Below, one piece after another: positions 10,651 to 21,379 of a DNA stretch of 64,000 nucleotides (the stretch's first letter is position 1; each line of letters starts with the position of its first letter). Both the position numbers and the translations under genes were made by a program. The notes under the pieces are model-generated. The model was given only the letters and a program-made list of their open reading frames with translations, searched no databases and was not told where the DNA came from. Source of the DNA: Tridacna crocea (lineage: Eukaryota > Mollusca > Bivalvia > Cardiida > Cardiidae). The DNA is taken from contig OX031066.1 of the NCBI GenBank assembly GCA_943736015.1, forward strand, positions 25,156,127 through 25,220,126. Reading direction: 5' to 3'.

Positions 10651-11508
10651 TAAGTAGGAAATGACATTGTTAAAATTTAACGAGTGATAAAAAAAAGGGT
10701 GTTTCAGATCCGTGACAGTTTGGAAACTATTTCTGCTTCCAAAATATCATGGGGCTGAAACACCCAGTGAAGATTTCATTCTCGTGGAGTACTAAGGAAA
10801 AAAGTTGATTCAGACCCGTAACTGTGAGTGATAAAAAAAAGGGTGTTTCAGATCCGTGACAGTTTGGAAACTATTTCTGCTTCCAAAATATCATGGCGCT
10901 GAAACACCCGTTGCAGAATATACCAAGAAAGAAAGTTGATTCAGACCCGTAACTGTGTAAGAGCAATATCTGCTCCCAAACGGTCAAAGGAATGAAACAG
11001 CCTTTTGAAATTACAATGCTAGACGAAAGCCACACCATTAAGAAAACTCTTCTATCTCTTGGACAGACAGACGAGTATACATACAGTTTGTCTTGGGCAG
11101 ACAGACAAGTGCAACAATACAGTATCAAAATTAGTAAGATGGTTCTTTCAGTTTTCCCTGTGTAAGAGTCAAATCTACTCTTAAAACGATCGGGGAAAAT
11201 GACAACTTTTATGCTGGAATACTAGACGAAAGCCACACCATTAAGAAAACTCTTCTATCTCTTGGACAGACAGACGAGTATACATACAGTTCGTCTTGGG
11301 CAGACAGACAAGTGCACATACAGTATGAAAATTAGTAAGATGGTTCTTTCAGTTTTCCCTGACTGTGTAAGAGTCAAATCTAACTCTTAAACGATCGGGG
11401 AAAATGACAACTTCTATGCTGGAATGCTAGACGAAAGACACACCATTTCTGAAAAACCCTCTGGTCCTTGACCAGAAAGGAATTCTGAAAATCATAACTT
11501 CTACTTAC

Positions 11509-11709
11509 CAGCTGGCAGGCGGTTGGAACGATCACGTGGACTTCCTTTCTCCTCCCCTCCTTCCAAACGAACTGTTGTCTCTCAGCATTCACGACGACCA
11601 AGCTGTACATCTGGCCCATCACGTGGGTGTGCCCCTCGGAAAGAACAACGTATCCAGACATGGCTCGATTGTAGTATTCTTCGAAACAGCTTTCCTCAAT
11701 GAAATAATC
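11509..11709 (-). CDS. 67-codon exon, most 5' recognised exon of the minus-strand gene
   Basis: The acceptor 'tcattcttcag' and donor 'CAGCTG|GTAAGTAG' are both strong. The frame is fully open (201 bases, phase 0 at the end) and reads from 'DYFIEESCFEEYYNRAM' to 'HVIVPTACQL'. It looks like a compact globular segment, but I recognise no family. Further 5' exons must exist or an upstream start must be used, because no ATG with a convincing context opens it. The next exon downstream does not match its phase, so an exon may be missing between them. Confidence 0.5.
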
Positions 11710-11759
11710 CTGAAGAATGATAAAAATCACAATGTGAGATCTCGTTTATAGATGAACTA

Positions 11760-12075
11760 ACTAATTTTAAGCCAATGAGAGAGTCGAAAATACTGATACG
11801 TCATTAAAAGAACGCTAGACGGGTAAATTTGAAGAATTCTCATTGGTCGAAAGACATCACATGACAACTGAATAAATACTGTTTTATGATTGGTTAAAAA
11901 AGATCCAAAGAGCGGGAAATTTCAGGGATTTTCATTGGCCGAAAACGTCACATGACTAGTTGACCATTACTGTTCTGTGATTGGTTAAAAAGAGCGGTAA
12001 ATTTGGAAGACTCTCATTGGTCCAAAAAATCACGTGACTGAACAAGAAATCGTGCACTTTCATTGGTTGCGAAAA
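11760..12075 (-). promoter_or_regulatory. Tandem CCAAT / E-box / E2F-like site cluster
   Basis: About 2.5 copies of a unit of roughly 110-120 bases. Read on the minus strand, each has two CCAAT boxes (inverse of 'tcattggtc' and 'gattggttaa'), a 'GTCACATGAC' or 'GTCACGTGAT' E-box-like site, and in two units 'AAATTTCCCGCTC', which fits the E2F consensus. At least seven CCAAT boxes occur within 310 bases. It lies just upstream of the first recognised exon of the minus-strand gene and could be its proximal promoter. Function is inferred from motif density only. Confidence 0.45.
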
Positions 12076-12299
12076 AAAAAGAGTATGATAAAAGGTGGAA
12101 AACTTAAAGGATTCTTATTAGTCGGAAAAAATGTTTTTGGTCCACTGATTTATAGAGAAATAAAATGCAAAACACAGTTAAAGAAAAAAGGCGGGAACTT
12201 TGAGAGAGTCGAACAAAAACGGTTTGTATATCGTTTCATTTTGTTGAAGTTTTACTTAATTCTGAAAAGCGATGATTGCTCTAATATAATAAGGATATA

Positions 12300-12545
12300 T
12301 GCAAGTAACTGATCACAATGAACTTCCAACTTACCAGTGTAATCGATGCGGTAGCTCGATCACATTGTCAGGTCCCCGATCACAACCATGTGATTTGCTA
12401 CCTAGTAAATTTACGACTTTTCCAACTTTTCGGTCGTAAATAAGAGGTAGCATCACAGCCCGGGTAGCGATCACATAGACGATCACAATGCAGGTTACCT
12501 CTAACAGTTTATAGGTAGCCGATCACGCGTGATCTGCTACCTATA
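12300..12545. repeat. GTAGC/GATCACA motif cluster
   Basis: Many degenerate copies in both orientations ('aggtagccgatcacgcgtgatctgctacctata' is a compact inverted pair at 12515-12545). It directly precedes the second 205-bp array. Confidence 0.75.
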
Positions 12546-13146
12546 AGAGGTTCGACTTTTGCGTTGGGAAAAAATAAAACATCTGAAAATATCTTAATGA
12601 CAAGCTTATAGTAGCAGATCACAACTTTTAATAGTCTTTGTGATTGCTACCTATAAGATTGTAATCGCTAATATCAAATGTCTAAAGTACGAGTTTGGAC
12701 ATGCTATGTAATAAAATGAAAGGCAATGTGAGTTAAAGCTTTCTAGACAACTTTCTTTGAGTTCTACGTTGGGAAAAAAAAAACGTCTGAGGATATCTGA
12801 ATGACAAGTTTTTAGGTAGCAAATCACAACTGTTAACAGTCTTTGTGATTGCTACCTATAAGATTGTTATCGCTAATAACAAATGTCTAAAGCACGAGTT
12901 TGGACATGCTATGTAATAAAATGAAAGGCAATGCGAGTTAAAGGTTTCTAGACAACTTTCTTTTGAGTTGTACGTTGGGAAATAAAAAAACGTCTGAAGA
13001 TATCTTAATGACAAGCTTATAGGTAGCAGATCACAACTTTTAGTCTTCTTTGTGATTGCTACCTATAAGATTGTAATCGCTAATATCAAATGTCTAAAGC
13101 ACGGGTTTGGACATGTTATGTAATAAAATGAAAGGCAATGTGAGTG
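12545..13146. repeat. 205-bp tandem satellite, second array, about three copies
   Basis: Same unit as at the window start, including the inverted ATAGGTAGC/GCTACCTAT pair in each copy. It ends at a junction ('aggcaatgtgagtgtacctctaaaggccac') with the 145-bp array. Confidence 0.92.
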
Positions 13147-15655
13147 TACCTCTAAAGGCCACATTTTAGGTCTGTTTCTCATGAAAGTTTGTCAGGATGT
13201 TTGCCTCGATGAAATCTCGGACGAGTTCGAAAATGGATCATGACGGGTCAAAAACTAGGTCACTAGGTCAAATCTTAAAAAAACGTTGTGTACGCTCTCG
13301 AGGCCACATTTTCAGTCCGATACTCATTAAAGTTGGTCAGGATGTTTTTCTGCATGACATCTCGGACGACTTCGAAAATTGGTCATGTCGGGTCAAAAAC
13401 TAGGTCACTAGGTCAAATTTTAGAAAAACCTTGTGTACGCTCTAGAGGCCACATTTTCAGTCGGATACTCATGAAAGTTGGTCAAGATGTTTGTCTGGAT
13501 GATATCTCGGACGAGTTCGTAAATGGGTCATGTCGGGTCAAAAACTAGGTCACTAAGTCAAATCTTAGAAAAACCTTGTGTTCATTCTAGAGGCCACATT
13601 TTCTGTCCGATATTCATGAAAATTGGTCAGGATGTTTCGCTGGATGATATCTTGAAAGAGTTCGAAAATGGGTCATGTCAAGTCAAAAACTAGGTCACTA
13701 TGAAAATCTTAGAAAAACATTGTGTACGCTCTAGAGGCCACATTTTCAGGCCAAAACTCTTGAAAGTTGGTGAGAATGTTTGTCTTAATGATATCTCGGA
13801 CAAGTCCGAAAATGGTTTATGTCAGGTCAAAAACTAGGCCACTAGGTCAAATCTTAGAAAAACCTTGTGTTCGCTCTAGAGGCCACATTTTCAGTCCGAT
13901 ACCAATGAAAGTTGGTCAGGAGGTTTGCCTCGATAAAATCTAGGACGAGTTTGAAAATGGGTCACACCGGGTCAAAAACTAGGTCACTAGGTCAAACCTT
14001 AGAAAAACCTTATATAAGCTTCAAAGGCCACAACTCAGTCAGATACTCATGAAAATTGGTCAGGATGTTTGCCTGGATGATGTCTCGGACAAGATCGAAA
14101 ATGGGTCATGTGGGGTCAAAAACTAGGTCACTAGGTCAAATTTTAGAAAAACCTTGTGTATGCTCTAGAGGCCACATTTTCGGTCCAAAACTCTGGACAG
14201 TTGGTCAGAATATTTGCCTTTATGATATCTTGGATGAGTTTGAAATTGGTTCATGTGGAGTCAAAAGTAGGTCACCAGGTCAAATATTAGAAAAACCTTT
14301 TGTAGGCTCTAGAGGCCACTTTTTCTGTCCGAAACTCTTGTAAGTTGGGCAGAATGTTTGCCTTGATAATATATTAGACGAGTTCAAAAATGGGTCATGT
14401 TGGATCAAAAACTGGGTCAATAGATCAAATGTTATAAACACCTTTTGAATGCTCTGGGGGACACATTTTCAGTCGGATACTCATGAAAGTTAGTCAAGGT
14501 GTTTGTCTGGATGATATCTCGGACGAGTTCGTAAATGGGTCATGTCGGGTCAAAAACTAGGTCACTAAGTCAAATCTTAGAAAAACCTTGTGTTCACTCT
14601 AGAGGCCACATTTTCTGTCCGATACTCATGAAAATTGGTCAGGATGTTTCCCTGGATGATATCTTGAAAGAGTTCGAAAATGGGTCATGTCGAGTCAAAA
14701 ACTAGGTCACTATGTCAAATCTTAGAAAAACATTGTGTACGCTCTAGAGGCCACATTTTCAGTCCAAAACTCTTGAAAGTTGGTGAGAATGTTAGTCTTG
14801 ATGATATCTCAGACAAGTCCGAAAATGGTTCATGTCGGGTCAAAAACTAGGTCACTAGCTTAAATCTTAGAAAAACCTTGTATACGCTCTAGAGGCCACA
14901 TTTTCAATCCAAAACTCTTGAAAGTTAGTCAGAATATTTGCCTTTATTATATCTTGGATGAGTTTGAATATGGGTCATGTGGAGTCAAAAAGTAGGTCAC
15001 CAGGTCAAATGTTAGAAAAACCTTTTGTAGGCTCTAGAGGCCATATTTTAAGTCCGAAACTCTTGTTAGTTGGTCAGAATGTTTGCCTTGATAATATATT
15101 AGACGTGTTAAAAAATGGGTCATGTTGGGTCAAAAACTGGGTCAATAGGTCAAATGTTATAAACACCTTTTGTATGCTCTGGAGGACACATTTTCAGTCT
15201 GATACTCCTAAAACTTGTTCATAATATTTGTCCAGATGATACCTTGAATGAGTTTGAAAATGGGTCATGTGGAGTCAAAAACTAGGTCAATATTCAAATA
15301 TTAGAAAAACCTTGTGTACACTCTAGAGGCTACATTTTCTGCCTGATACTCTTCAGACTTGGTCAGAATGTTTGTTTTGGTGATGTCTCAAAAGAGTTTG
15401 ATAATGGGTAAATGTCGGGTGGACCAAAACTAGGTCACTTGGTGAAATCTTAGATAAACCTTTTGTATGCTGTAGAGGCCACATTTTCAGTCCAATACTC
15501 ATGGAACTTGGTCAGAATGTTTGTCTTCTTGATATCTTAAAAGTGTTTGATGATGGGTAATGTCTGGTAAAAAACTAGTTCACTGGGAAACTACATGGTT
15601 CATGTTTGGTCAATAGGCTCAGGTGAGCGATTTCAGGGCCATCATGGCCCTCTTG
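13147..15655. repeat. 145-bp tandem repeat array, about 17 copies
   Basis: Each unit reads 'ctctagaggccacattttca', then 'catgaaagttggtcaggatg', 'gatatctcgga(c/t)gagttcg', 'gggtcatgtcgggtcaaaaa', 'aggtcactaggtcaaat'. Several units stay open by chance because the period is near a multiple of three. The array ends at 15600-15655 with 'caggtgagcgatttcagggc' and 'catcatggccctcttgtt', a tail I associate with widespread mollusc repeats. No gene. Confidence 0.93.
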
Positions 15656-15696
15656 TTAATGATAATAAATACACTCTAGATCATAATATACAATAC

Positions 15697-15882
15697 CGCT
15701 CCACGTTCTCCCTGTTTATATCCTCCGTCAGGGACCTGGCCGCCATCCTCACCCGTTCCGCCACTTCCTTTACCTTCGATACGCTCATGCCCAGGTGGCG
15801 CGTCCATTTCGGACTCCCAACGATGAATTCCAGGAAGGCCACCAGTTCATGAGCATGAACCTGAATAGTCACCGTGGCCACA
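15697..15882 (-). pseudogene. Orphan duplicate of the second recombinase exon
   Basis: It has exactly the same length (186 b), phase and intron borders (acceptor 'aatgacag', donor 'GCG|GTATTG') as the exon at 5176-5361. The translated copy reads 'IVGSPKWTRHLGMSVSKVKEV' where the other has 'VAGSPKWMRHVGLSVIKVKEI', and both end 'NRENVERY'. The frame is intact and substitutions look conservative. None of the other recombinase exons is seen nearby; the neighbours are satellite arrays. It may be a fragment carried by a segmental duplication or one exon of a second gene copy whose remainder was replaced by satellite. Confidence 0.7.
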
Positions 15883-15996
15883 CTGTCATTATAGAAAAAC
15901 AAAAATTAAATAATAGTTATACATTGTTACAGGAAACGTATGAGTTAATCCCGGACAGTGGCTTTCCTCTTTCTCCATAACACTTTAACAAAGTCT

Positions 15997-16183
15997 ATTG
16001 TTAGAGGGCAAAACCCTGATGTAAAAACTACTGCGATTTCCTGGACAGTCGAGAAAGGGGACCCTTCTTTTAAGTCACACATTGTAGGTAACAATGTGAT
16101 CTGAGGTATTAGCGGCTCGACCAGGATCAGCATGTGTCTATTCTTAGAGGGCAAGACCCTGATGTAAAAACTACTGCAATTTC
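15997..16183. repeat. 140-bp direct duplication
   Basis: 'tagagggcaa(a/g)accctgatgtaaaaactactgc(g/a)atttcc' occurs at about 16000 and again at about 16139. No coding role is seen. Confidence 0.75.
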
Positions 16184-16315
16184 CCAAAAATCAACCTCGA
16201 AAAGCCTTAGGACAACATTATGCCTAGCGAGGCTAGATCTTCATGTCAATGACAAGCTCCAATTCGTCCCATGTCGAAGTCGATTCTCTAACATTTGTTC
16301 TATTCTGTCTAAACA

Positions 16316-16452
16316 GAAATCAAAGATATACTATCTCATATCTAATTTTGCTGCTTTAAACCCAGATTTACATGATTGTCGATGTTTACGCCGATAAATT
16401 AGCAAGTTTGCACATATAATCGTCGAAATTGTTCAGTCGTCAAACCACCGGT
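16316..16452. repeat. Segment duplicated at 18249-18385
   Basis: About 135 bases starting 'atcaaagatatact' and ending 'gtcgtcaaaccaccgg' recur with a few changes at 18249-18385, just before the third 205-bp array. Confidence 0.85.
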
Positions 16453-16454
16453 TT

Positions 16455-16830
16455 TACAATGGCGGCCATATTGTATTTTGGTTAAATGGTTAACCGATAT
16501 AGTAGAGGTGGGTTAAATTTAACCGGAATTTGACTCTGGTTAAAGTTAACCAAACCTTTATACAATCGCTAACCTACAATTTAACCCAGACTCCCACCTA
16601 ACCAAACTTTTAACCCACTGGTTAAATTTAACCAACGTTTATACAATCGAGTGCTGGAAGACTTACGACTTTTACGACATTTGGTCCTAAATTGGTAGGT
16701 AGCATCACAGTCAGGTAGCCGATCACAATTGGAATCACAACGGCAGCTACCTACAGGATGTAGGAAGTAGCGAATCACATGTGATCGGCTATCTACAAGG
16801 GGGTCGACTTTTGCATAGTCTCCTTTTTTT
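16455..16830. other. GGTTAA-rich stretch and GTAGC/GATCACA motif cluster
   Basis: 16470-16650 carries repeated 'ggttaaatttaacc' type inverted motifs. 16690-16800 carries 'aggtagccgatcaca' and 'tgtgatcggctatctac' in inverted order. No gene. Confidence 0.6.
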
Positions 16831-16949
16831 TAAAATCCCCTCAACTGCAAAATCGTGAAAACAAAAAGCAAATACACCACTTCAAAGAAAAAAACTAACG
16901 ACAGCTTCCTGATATCATTCTACATGTGAAGATACAGATAGGTGCTAAT

Positions 16950-17075
16950 TCAGATATTCGAGTTAGTTTAAACATATTTATTTTACAATGATTGAAAAAC
17001 AATTTCTTGTAACTTATACTAATCTTTCTCGATACCTGCTTCCTGGGAACTATACCAGTGCTCGCGCGGAATGAG
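16950..17075 (-). mobile_element. SINE-like repeat fragment
   Basis: Read on the minus strand it contains 'ccaggaagcaggtatcgaga' and 'caagaaattgtttttcaatc'. It matches plus-strand copies at 34300-34470 and 48825-48990 ('ttcccaggaagcagaatcga', 'taagaacttgtttctc'). Confidence 0.6.
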
Positions 17076-17083
17076 TTGACCAA

Positions 17084-17309
17084 TTAACTCTAACACGCGA
17101 GAAAATTTTAGATTGGTCCAAATTGAAAGCATTTGCAAACGACAAAATAAAGGTGACTAAAAAATAGAAATTTGTTCTGGGAAGGGTAGAAAACACTGTG
17201 GGAAAAGGAGAATATGCTGGTTACCAGCATTTTCTCCTTTCCCACTATGTTTTCAAAAGGCTTCTTTCTTAGGGGCGTCAAAAGTCGGGATTGTGTGGTA
17301 ATGGGTTAA
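17084..17309 (+). mobile_element. TTAA hairpin MITE, family A
   Basis: Flanked by TTAA on both sides. It has the family's left arm ('aattgaaagcatttgcaaac'), a central palindrome around 'atgctggttaccagcat' and a right arm ending 'gtggtaatgggttaa'. TTAA target sites with CCCTTTACC-like ends fit the piggyBac superfamily. No coding capacity. Confidence 0.85.
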
Positions 17310-17557
17310 ACGATCCTTGGGAAAACAGATTTTGAAAACATTGTAGAAAAAAAGAGAAAATTCTTATAAACAGCATTTTCTCTTTTTCCCACAATGTTTT
17401 CTGCTCTGTCAGTAAACTTTAATTCGTGTATATCAGTCCTGAAATTGTTGTATTCAAAAACTGTCAGTTTTAAAAATTCTAAATATTGTCTTTTAGGAAA
17501 GAATCATTAATCAGAATCTACCAAACAGCTTTGGATGCCCTGGCCCGGAAAAAAGGG

Positions 17558-17795
17558 TTAAACCCTATACTACACAATCCCTACTTCTGACGACCCTGAG
17601 AAAGAAGCCTTTTGAAAACATTGTGGGAAAAGGAGAAAATGAAAGTTACCAGCATTTTCTCCTTTTCCCGTAATGTTTTCTACTCTTTACAAAACAAATT
17701 TCAAATTTTCAATCACTTTTATTTAAAATTGTCGTCTGCAAATGCTTTCGATTTCGACAAGCCTAAAATATTGTCGTTTGGTAATGAGTTGATTC
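17558..17795 (-). mobile_element. TTAA hairpin MITE, family A
   Basis: Inverse orientation ('cctgagaaagaagccttttg' first, 'gtcgtctgcaaatgctttcg' later). The left half of the central palindrome is altered ('atgaaagttacc'). The right end is weakened. Duplicated with its flank at 20266-20600. Confidence 0.75.
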
Positions 17796-17884
17796 ATCTT
17801 CATTCGAAGCACGCCATCACATACTTACCCACATATAAAAACCTTTTTTTCTTTCCTAATGGATCATACCGTTGAATGGTCCTT

Positions 17885-17995
17885 GAACAAGCAGAGGATT
17901 TACATTGCCCTCCGAGGATAACACCCCCTTCCCCCACCCCCGACTATTGCCCCCCTCCCAGGACAATTTCCCCCGGACTATTGCCCCCAGCTCTT
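17885..17995. repeat. C-rich repeat ('gactattgccccc')
   Basis: A short cluster of 'ggactattgcccccc' and 'ggacaatttcccccgg', a half of the C-rich/G-rich inverted element family seen at 5.85 and 24.11 kb. Confidence 0.7.
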
Positions 17996-17999
17996 TCAA

Positions 18000-18245
18000 C
18001 TGCGCTGATTAGCTTGATCTTGATCTTGATAACTAGTGCATAAATGCTCATTCAACTGCACTTATCAGCTTGATCTTTATCTACACAGAGCATAAAAACG
18101 TATTCACTGCGCTTATCAGATTGATCTAGATCTGCACAGTTCATAAACACGCGTTTAACTGTGCCTATCAGCTTGATCTACACAGTACATAAAAGCGCAT
18201 TCAACTGCCCTTATCGGGTTGATCTTGATCTGCACGGTGTATAGC
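18000..18245. repeat. 52-bp satellite, about five copies
   Basis: Units read 'cataaaagcgcattcaactg', then 'cgcttatcagcttgatcttg' and 'atctacacagtg'. Same satellite as the long array at 22.03-23.53 kb. Confidence 0.88.
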
Positions 18246-18384
18246 GGGGCAATCAAAGATATACTGTCTAATGTCTAATTTTGCTGCTTTAAACCCAGAT
18301 CTACATGACTGTCGATGTTTACGCCGATAAATTAGCAAGTTTGCACATTTAATCGTCGAAATTGTTCAGTCGTCAAACCACCGG

Positions 18385-19380
18385 AGTTCTTCGTTGGGGA
18401 AAAAAAAGTCTGAAAATATCTTAGTGACAAGTATATAGGTAGCAGATCACAACTGTTAATGGTCCTTGTGATTGCTACCTATAAGATTGTAATTGCTAAT
18501 ATCAAATGTCTAAAGCACGAGTTTGAACATGCTATGTAATAAAATGAAAGGCAATGCGAGCTAAAGGTTTCTAGACAACTTTCTTTGAGTTCTACGTTAG
18601 GGGGAAAAAAAAAAAACGTCTGAAGATATCTTAATGACAAGCTTATAGGTAGCAAATCACAACTGTCGATTTGTGATTGCTACCTACAAGATTGTAATCG
18701 CTAATATCAAATGTCTAAAATACGAGTTTGGACATGCTATGTAATAAAATGAAAGGCAATGTGAGTTAAAAGTTTCTAGACAATTTTCTTTGAGTTCTAT
18801 GTTGGGAAAAAATGAAGTCTGAAAATATCTTAATGACAAGCTTATAGGTAGCAGATCACAACTTTTAGTCTTCTTTGTGATTGCTACCTATAAGATTGTA
18901 ATCGCTAATGTCAAATGTCTAAAGCACGAGTTTGGACATGCTATGTAATAAAATGAAAGGCAATGTGAGTTAAAAGTTTCTAGACAACTTTCTTTGAGTT
19001 CTACGTTGGGGAAAAAAAATCCGTCTGAAAATATCTAAATGACAAGCTTATAGGTAGCAAATCACAACTGTTAATATTCTTTGTGATTGCTACCTATAAG
19101 ATTGTAATCGCTAATAGCAAATGTCTAAAGCACGAGTTTGGACATGCTATGTAATAAAATGAAAGGCAATATGAGTGAAAGGTTTCTAGACAACTTTCTT
19201 TCAGTACTACGTTGGGAAATAAAAAAACGTCTGAGGATATCTTAATGACAAGTATATAGGTAGCAAATCATAACTGTTAATACGTTTGTGATTGCTACCT
19301 ATAAGATTGTAATCGCTAATATCAAATGTCTAAAGCACAAATTTGGACATGCTATGTAATAAAATGAAAGGCTATATGAA
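18385..19380. repeat. 205-bp tandem satellite, third array, about five copies
   Basis: Same unit and same internal inverted motif pair as arrays one and two. It joins the following 145-bp array at 'tgaatgtacctttagaggcc', the same junction as at 13.15 kb. Confidence 0.92.
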
Positions 19381-20265
19381 TGTACCTTTAGAGGCCACAT
19401 TTTCGGTCGGATACTCATGAAAGTTGGTCAGATAGTTTGCCTCGATAAAATCTCGGACGAGTTCGAAAATAGGTCACTAGGTCAAATTTTAGAAAAACCT
19501 TGTGTACGCTCTAGAGGCCACATTTTCAGTCGGATACTCATGAAAGTAGGTCAGGATGTTTGTCTGGATGATATCTCGGACGGTTTCGAAAATGGGTCAT
19601 GTCGGGTCAAAAACTAGGTCACTAGGTCAAATTTTAGAAAAACCTTGTGTACGCTCTAGAGGCCACATTTTCTGTCGGATACTCATGAAAGTTGATCATG
19701 ATGTTTTTTTCTGGATGATATCTCGGACGAGTTCGAAAGTGGGTCATGTCTGGTCAAAAACTAGGTAACTAGGTCGAATTTTAGAAAAACCCTATGTACG
19801 CTCTAGAGGCCACATTTTCAGTCGGATACTCATGAAAGTTTGTCAGATTGTTTGTCTGGATGATATTTCGGACGAGTTCGAAAATGGGTCATGTCAGGTC
19901 AAAAACTAGGTAACTAGGTCAAATCTTAGAAAAACCTTGTGTACGCTCCAGAGGCCACATTTTCTGTCCGATACTCATGAAAATTAGTCAGGATATTTCC
20001 CTGGATGATATCTCGGACAAGTCCGAAAATGGTTCATGTCGGGTCAAAAACTAGGTCACTAGGTCAAATCTTAGAAAAACCTTGTGTACGTTCTCGAGGC
20101 CACATTTTCAGTCCGATACCAATGAAAGTTGGTCAGGATGTTTGCCTCGATAAAATCTAGGACGAGTTTGAAAATGAGTCACGCCAGGTCAAAAACTATG
20201 TCACTAGGTTAAATCTTAGAAAAACCTTATGTAAGCTCTAAAGGCCACATTTTCAGTCAGATACT
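19381..20265. repeat. 145-bp tandem repeat, second array, about six copies
   Basis: Same unit as 13147-15655. It is cut off at about 20265 inside a unit, where a family A MITE segment begins. Confidence 0.92.
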
Positions 20266-20600
20266 CAATCCCTACTTCTGACGACCCTGAGAAAGAAGCT
20301 TTTTGAAAACATTGTGGTATAAGGAGAAAATGCTGGTTACCAGCATTTTCTCCTTTCCCCATAATGTTTTCTACTCTTCACAAAACAAATTTCAAATTTT
20401 CAGTCCCTTTTATTTAAAATTGTTGTCTGCAAATGCTTTCGATTTGGACGAGCCTAAAATATTGTCGTTTGGTAATGAGTCAATTCATCCCTATGATGTA
20501 TCATTCGAAGCAAGGTATCACGTACTTACCCACCCATAAAAAAACTTTTTTCTTTCCTAATTGATCATGCCGTTGAATGGTCCTTGAACAAGCATGAGAA
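20266..20600 (-). mobile_element. TTAA MITE family A plus flank, duplicate of 17.57-17.89 kb
   Basis: The MITE body (20266-20485, central 'atgctggttaccagcat') and the following flank ('atcataccgttgaatggtcc' at 17860, 'atcatgccgttgaatggtcc' here) match the 17.57-17.89 kb segment. They therefore moved together as a segmental duplication. Confidence 0.85.
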
Positions 20601-21379
20601 TATACAAATAGCAAAAAGTTTCGACCCATCCGCAGGCTGACATGTGTCGAAACTTTTTGCAGATGCATTAAACCCCCCTTTTTTTTGTATATTTAGCATA
20701 ACTCACAAAGTTGATGAAAATGTCACCCGAGGTATTACTCTCAGACGGTATCAGTGTTTCCAAGAATGACTTACTTCATAATAATAGGGGAAACAGGTAT
20801 TCCTTAATGCTTACATGTCCGCTGTACTGTCTATGTAATGAAGCAGTGCATTTTACCTGTCTTACCCTTTATGTGTTTGTTTTGTGATATTGTGTTTGTC
20901 AACAAAGGCTAAAATTATCATCTGAGAGTAAAAAGGTGAACATTTGAGACTGGGTCTTCTGTCACCGTCTAATATAAAATCTTGAGATTATTTGATTAGT
21001 AACGGTTGTTATAGCAATCCATTAACGACTTCATACTTCTGGTACCACGTGCCAGGCCTTTCATTACAATATTCATGAAATTAAAAATCAAAGTACATGT
21101 AACAATAAAGTCCAAATGAGGACTTTTGACGAACCTTATCATTTCGAAAAAAAATAATCTAATTTCTGTAAGATTTAGTATGTTGTCTGCAAATACTTTC
21201 ACTATCAGTCAGTTTAAAAATTCTGTAGTGTGGTTAACAGGGGTACAAATGGTCGAGAGACGGGTGGAGAATTTTCGAGTAGGGCGTGAAGGATCGTATC
21301 ACCAGAAAATTATTGAATTTTAGAAGCTTTTAGGTGGTCTCTGGTGACGTTCCTTTTTTTCTGAAAAGTGCATGAAACT
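20601..21379. other. No gene seen; one small hairpin
   Basis: 20608-20662 holds a short imperfect hairpin ('aaaaagtttcgacc' facing 'tgtcgaaactttttgcag'), a remnant of the 'gcctgcgca' hairpin family. The remainder is anonymous A/T-rich sequence with short incidental open frames. Confidence 0.5.

Larger units (their letters stand above)
9826..11440. repeat. Intronic tandem duplications with a 'gggtgtttcagatccgtgac' unit
   Basis: A segment starting 'gtgataaaaaaa(a)(t)gggtgtttc' and continuing 'aatatcatgg(g/c)gctgaaacaccc' occurs at 9826, 10683 and 10828; the two 'gtttca...tgaaac' parts are inverse. A second unit ('cgaaagccacaccattaagaaaactcttctatctcttggacag') is repeated near 11031 and 11228, with diverged copies near 10050, 10190 and 11425. 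The interval holds one weak exon (10295-10372) and otherwise no coding sequence. Confidence 0.75.

Noticed and set aside
13197-15224. Several plus-strand open frames of 68-95 codons with similar peptides
   Set aside because: They are frames through the 145-bp tandem array. The peptides repeat because the DNA repeats; no start context, splice logic or domain is present.
16581-16778. 65-codon minus-strand frame with several Cys
   Set aside because: It overlaps a cluster of GTAGC/GATCACA and GGTTAA repeats and has no recognisable Cys pattern.
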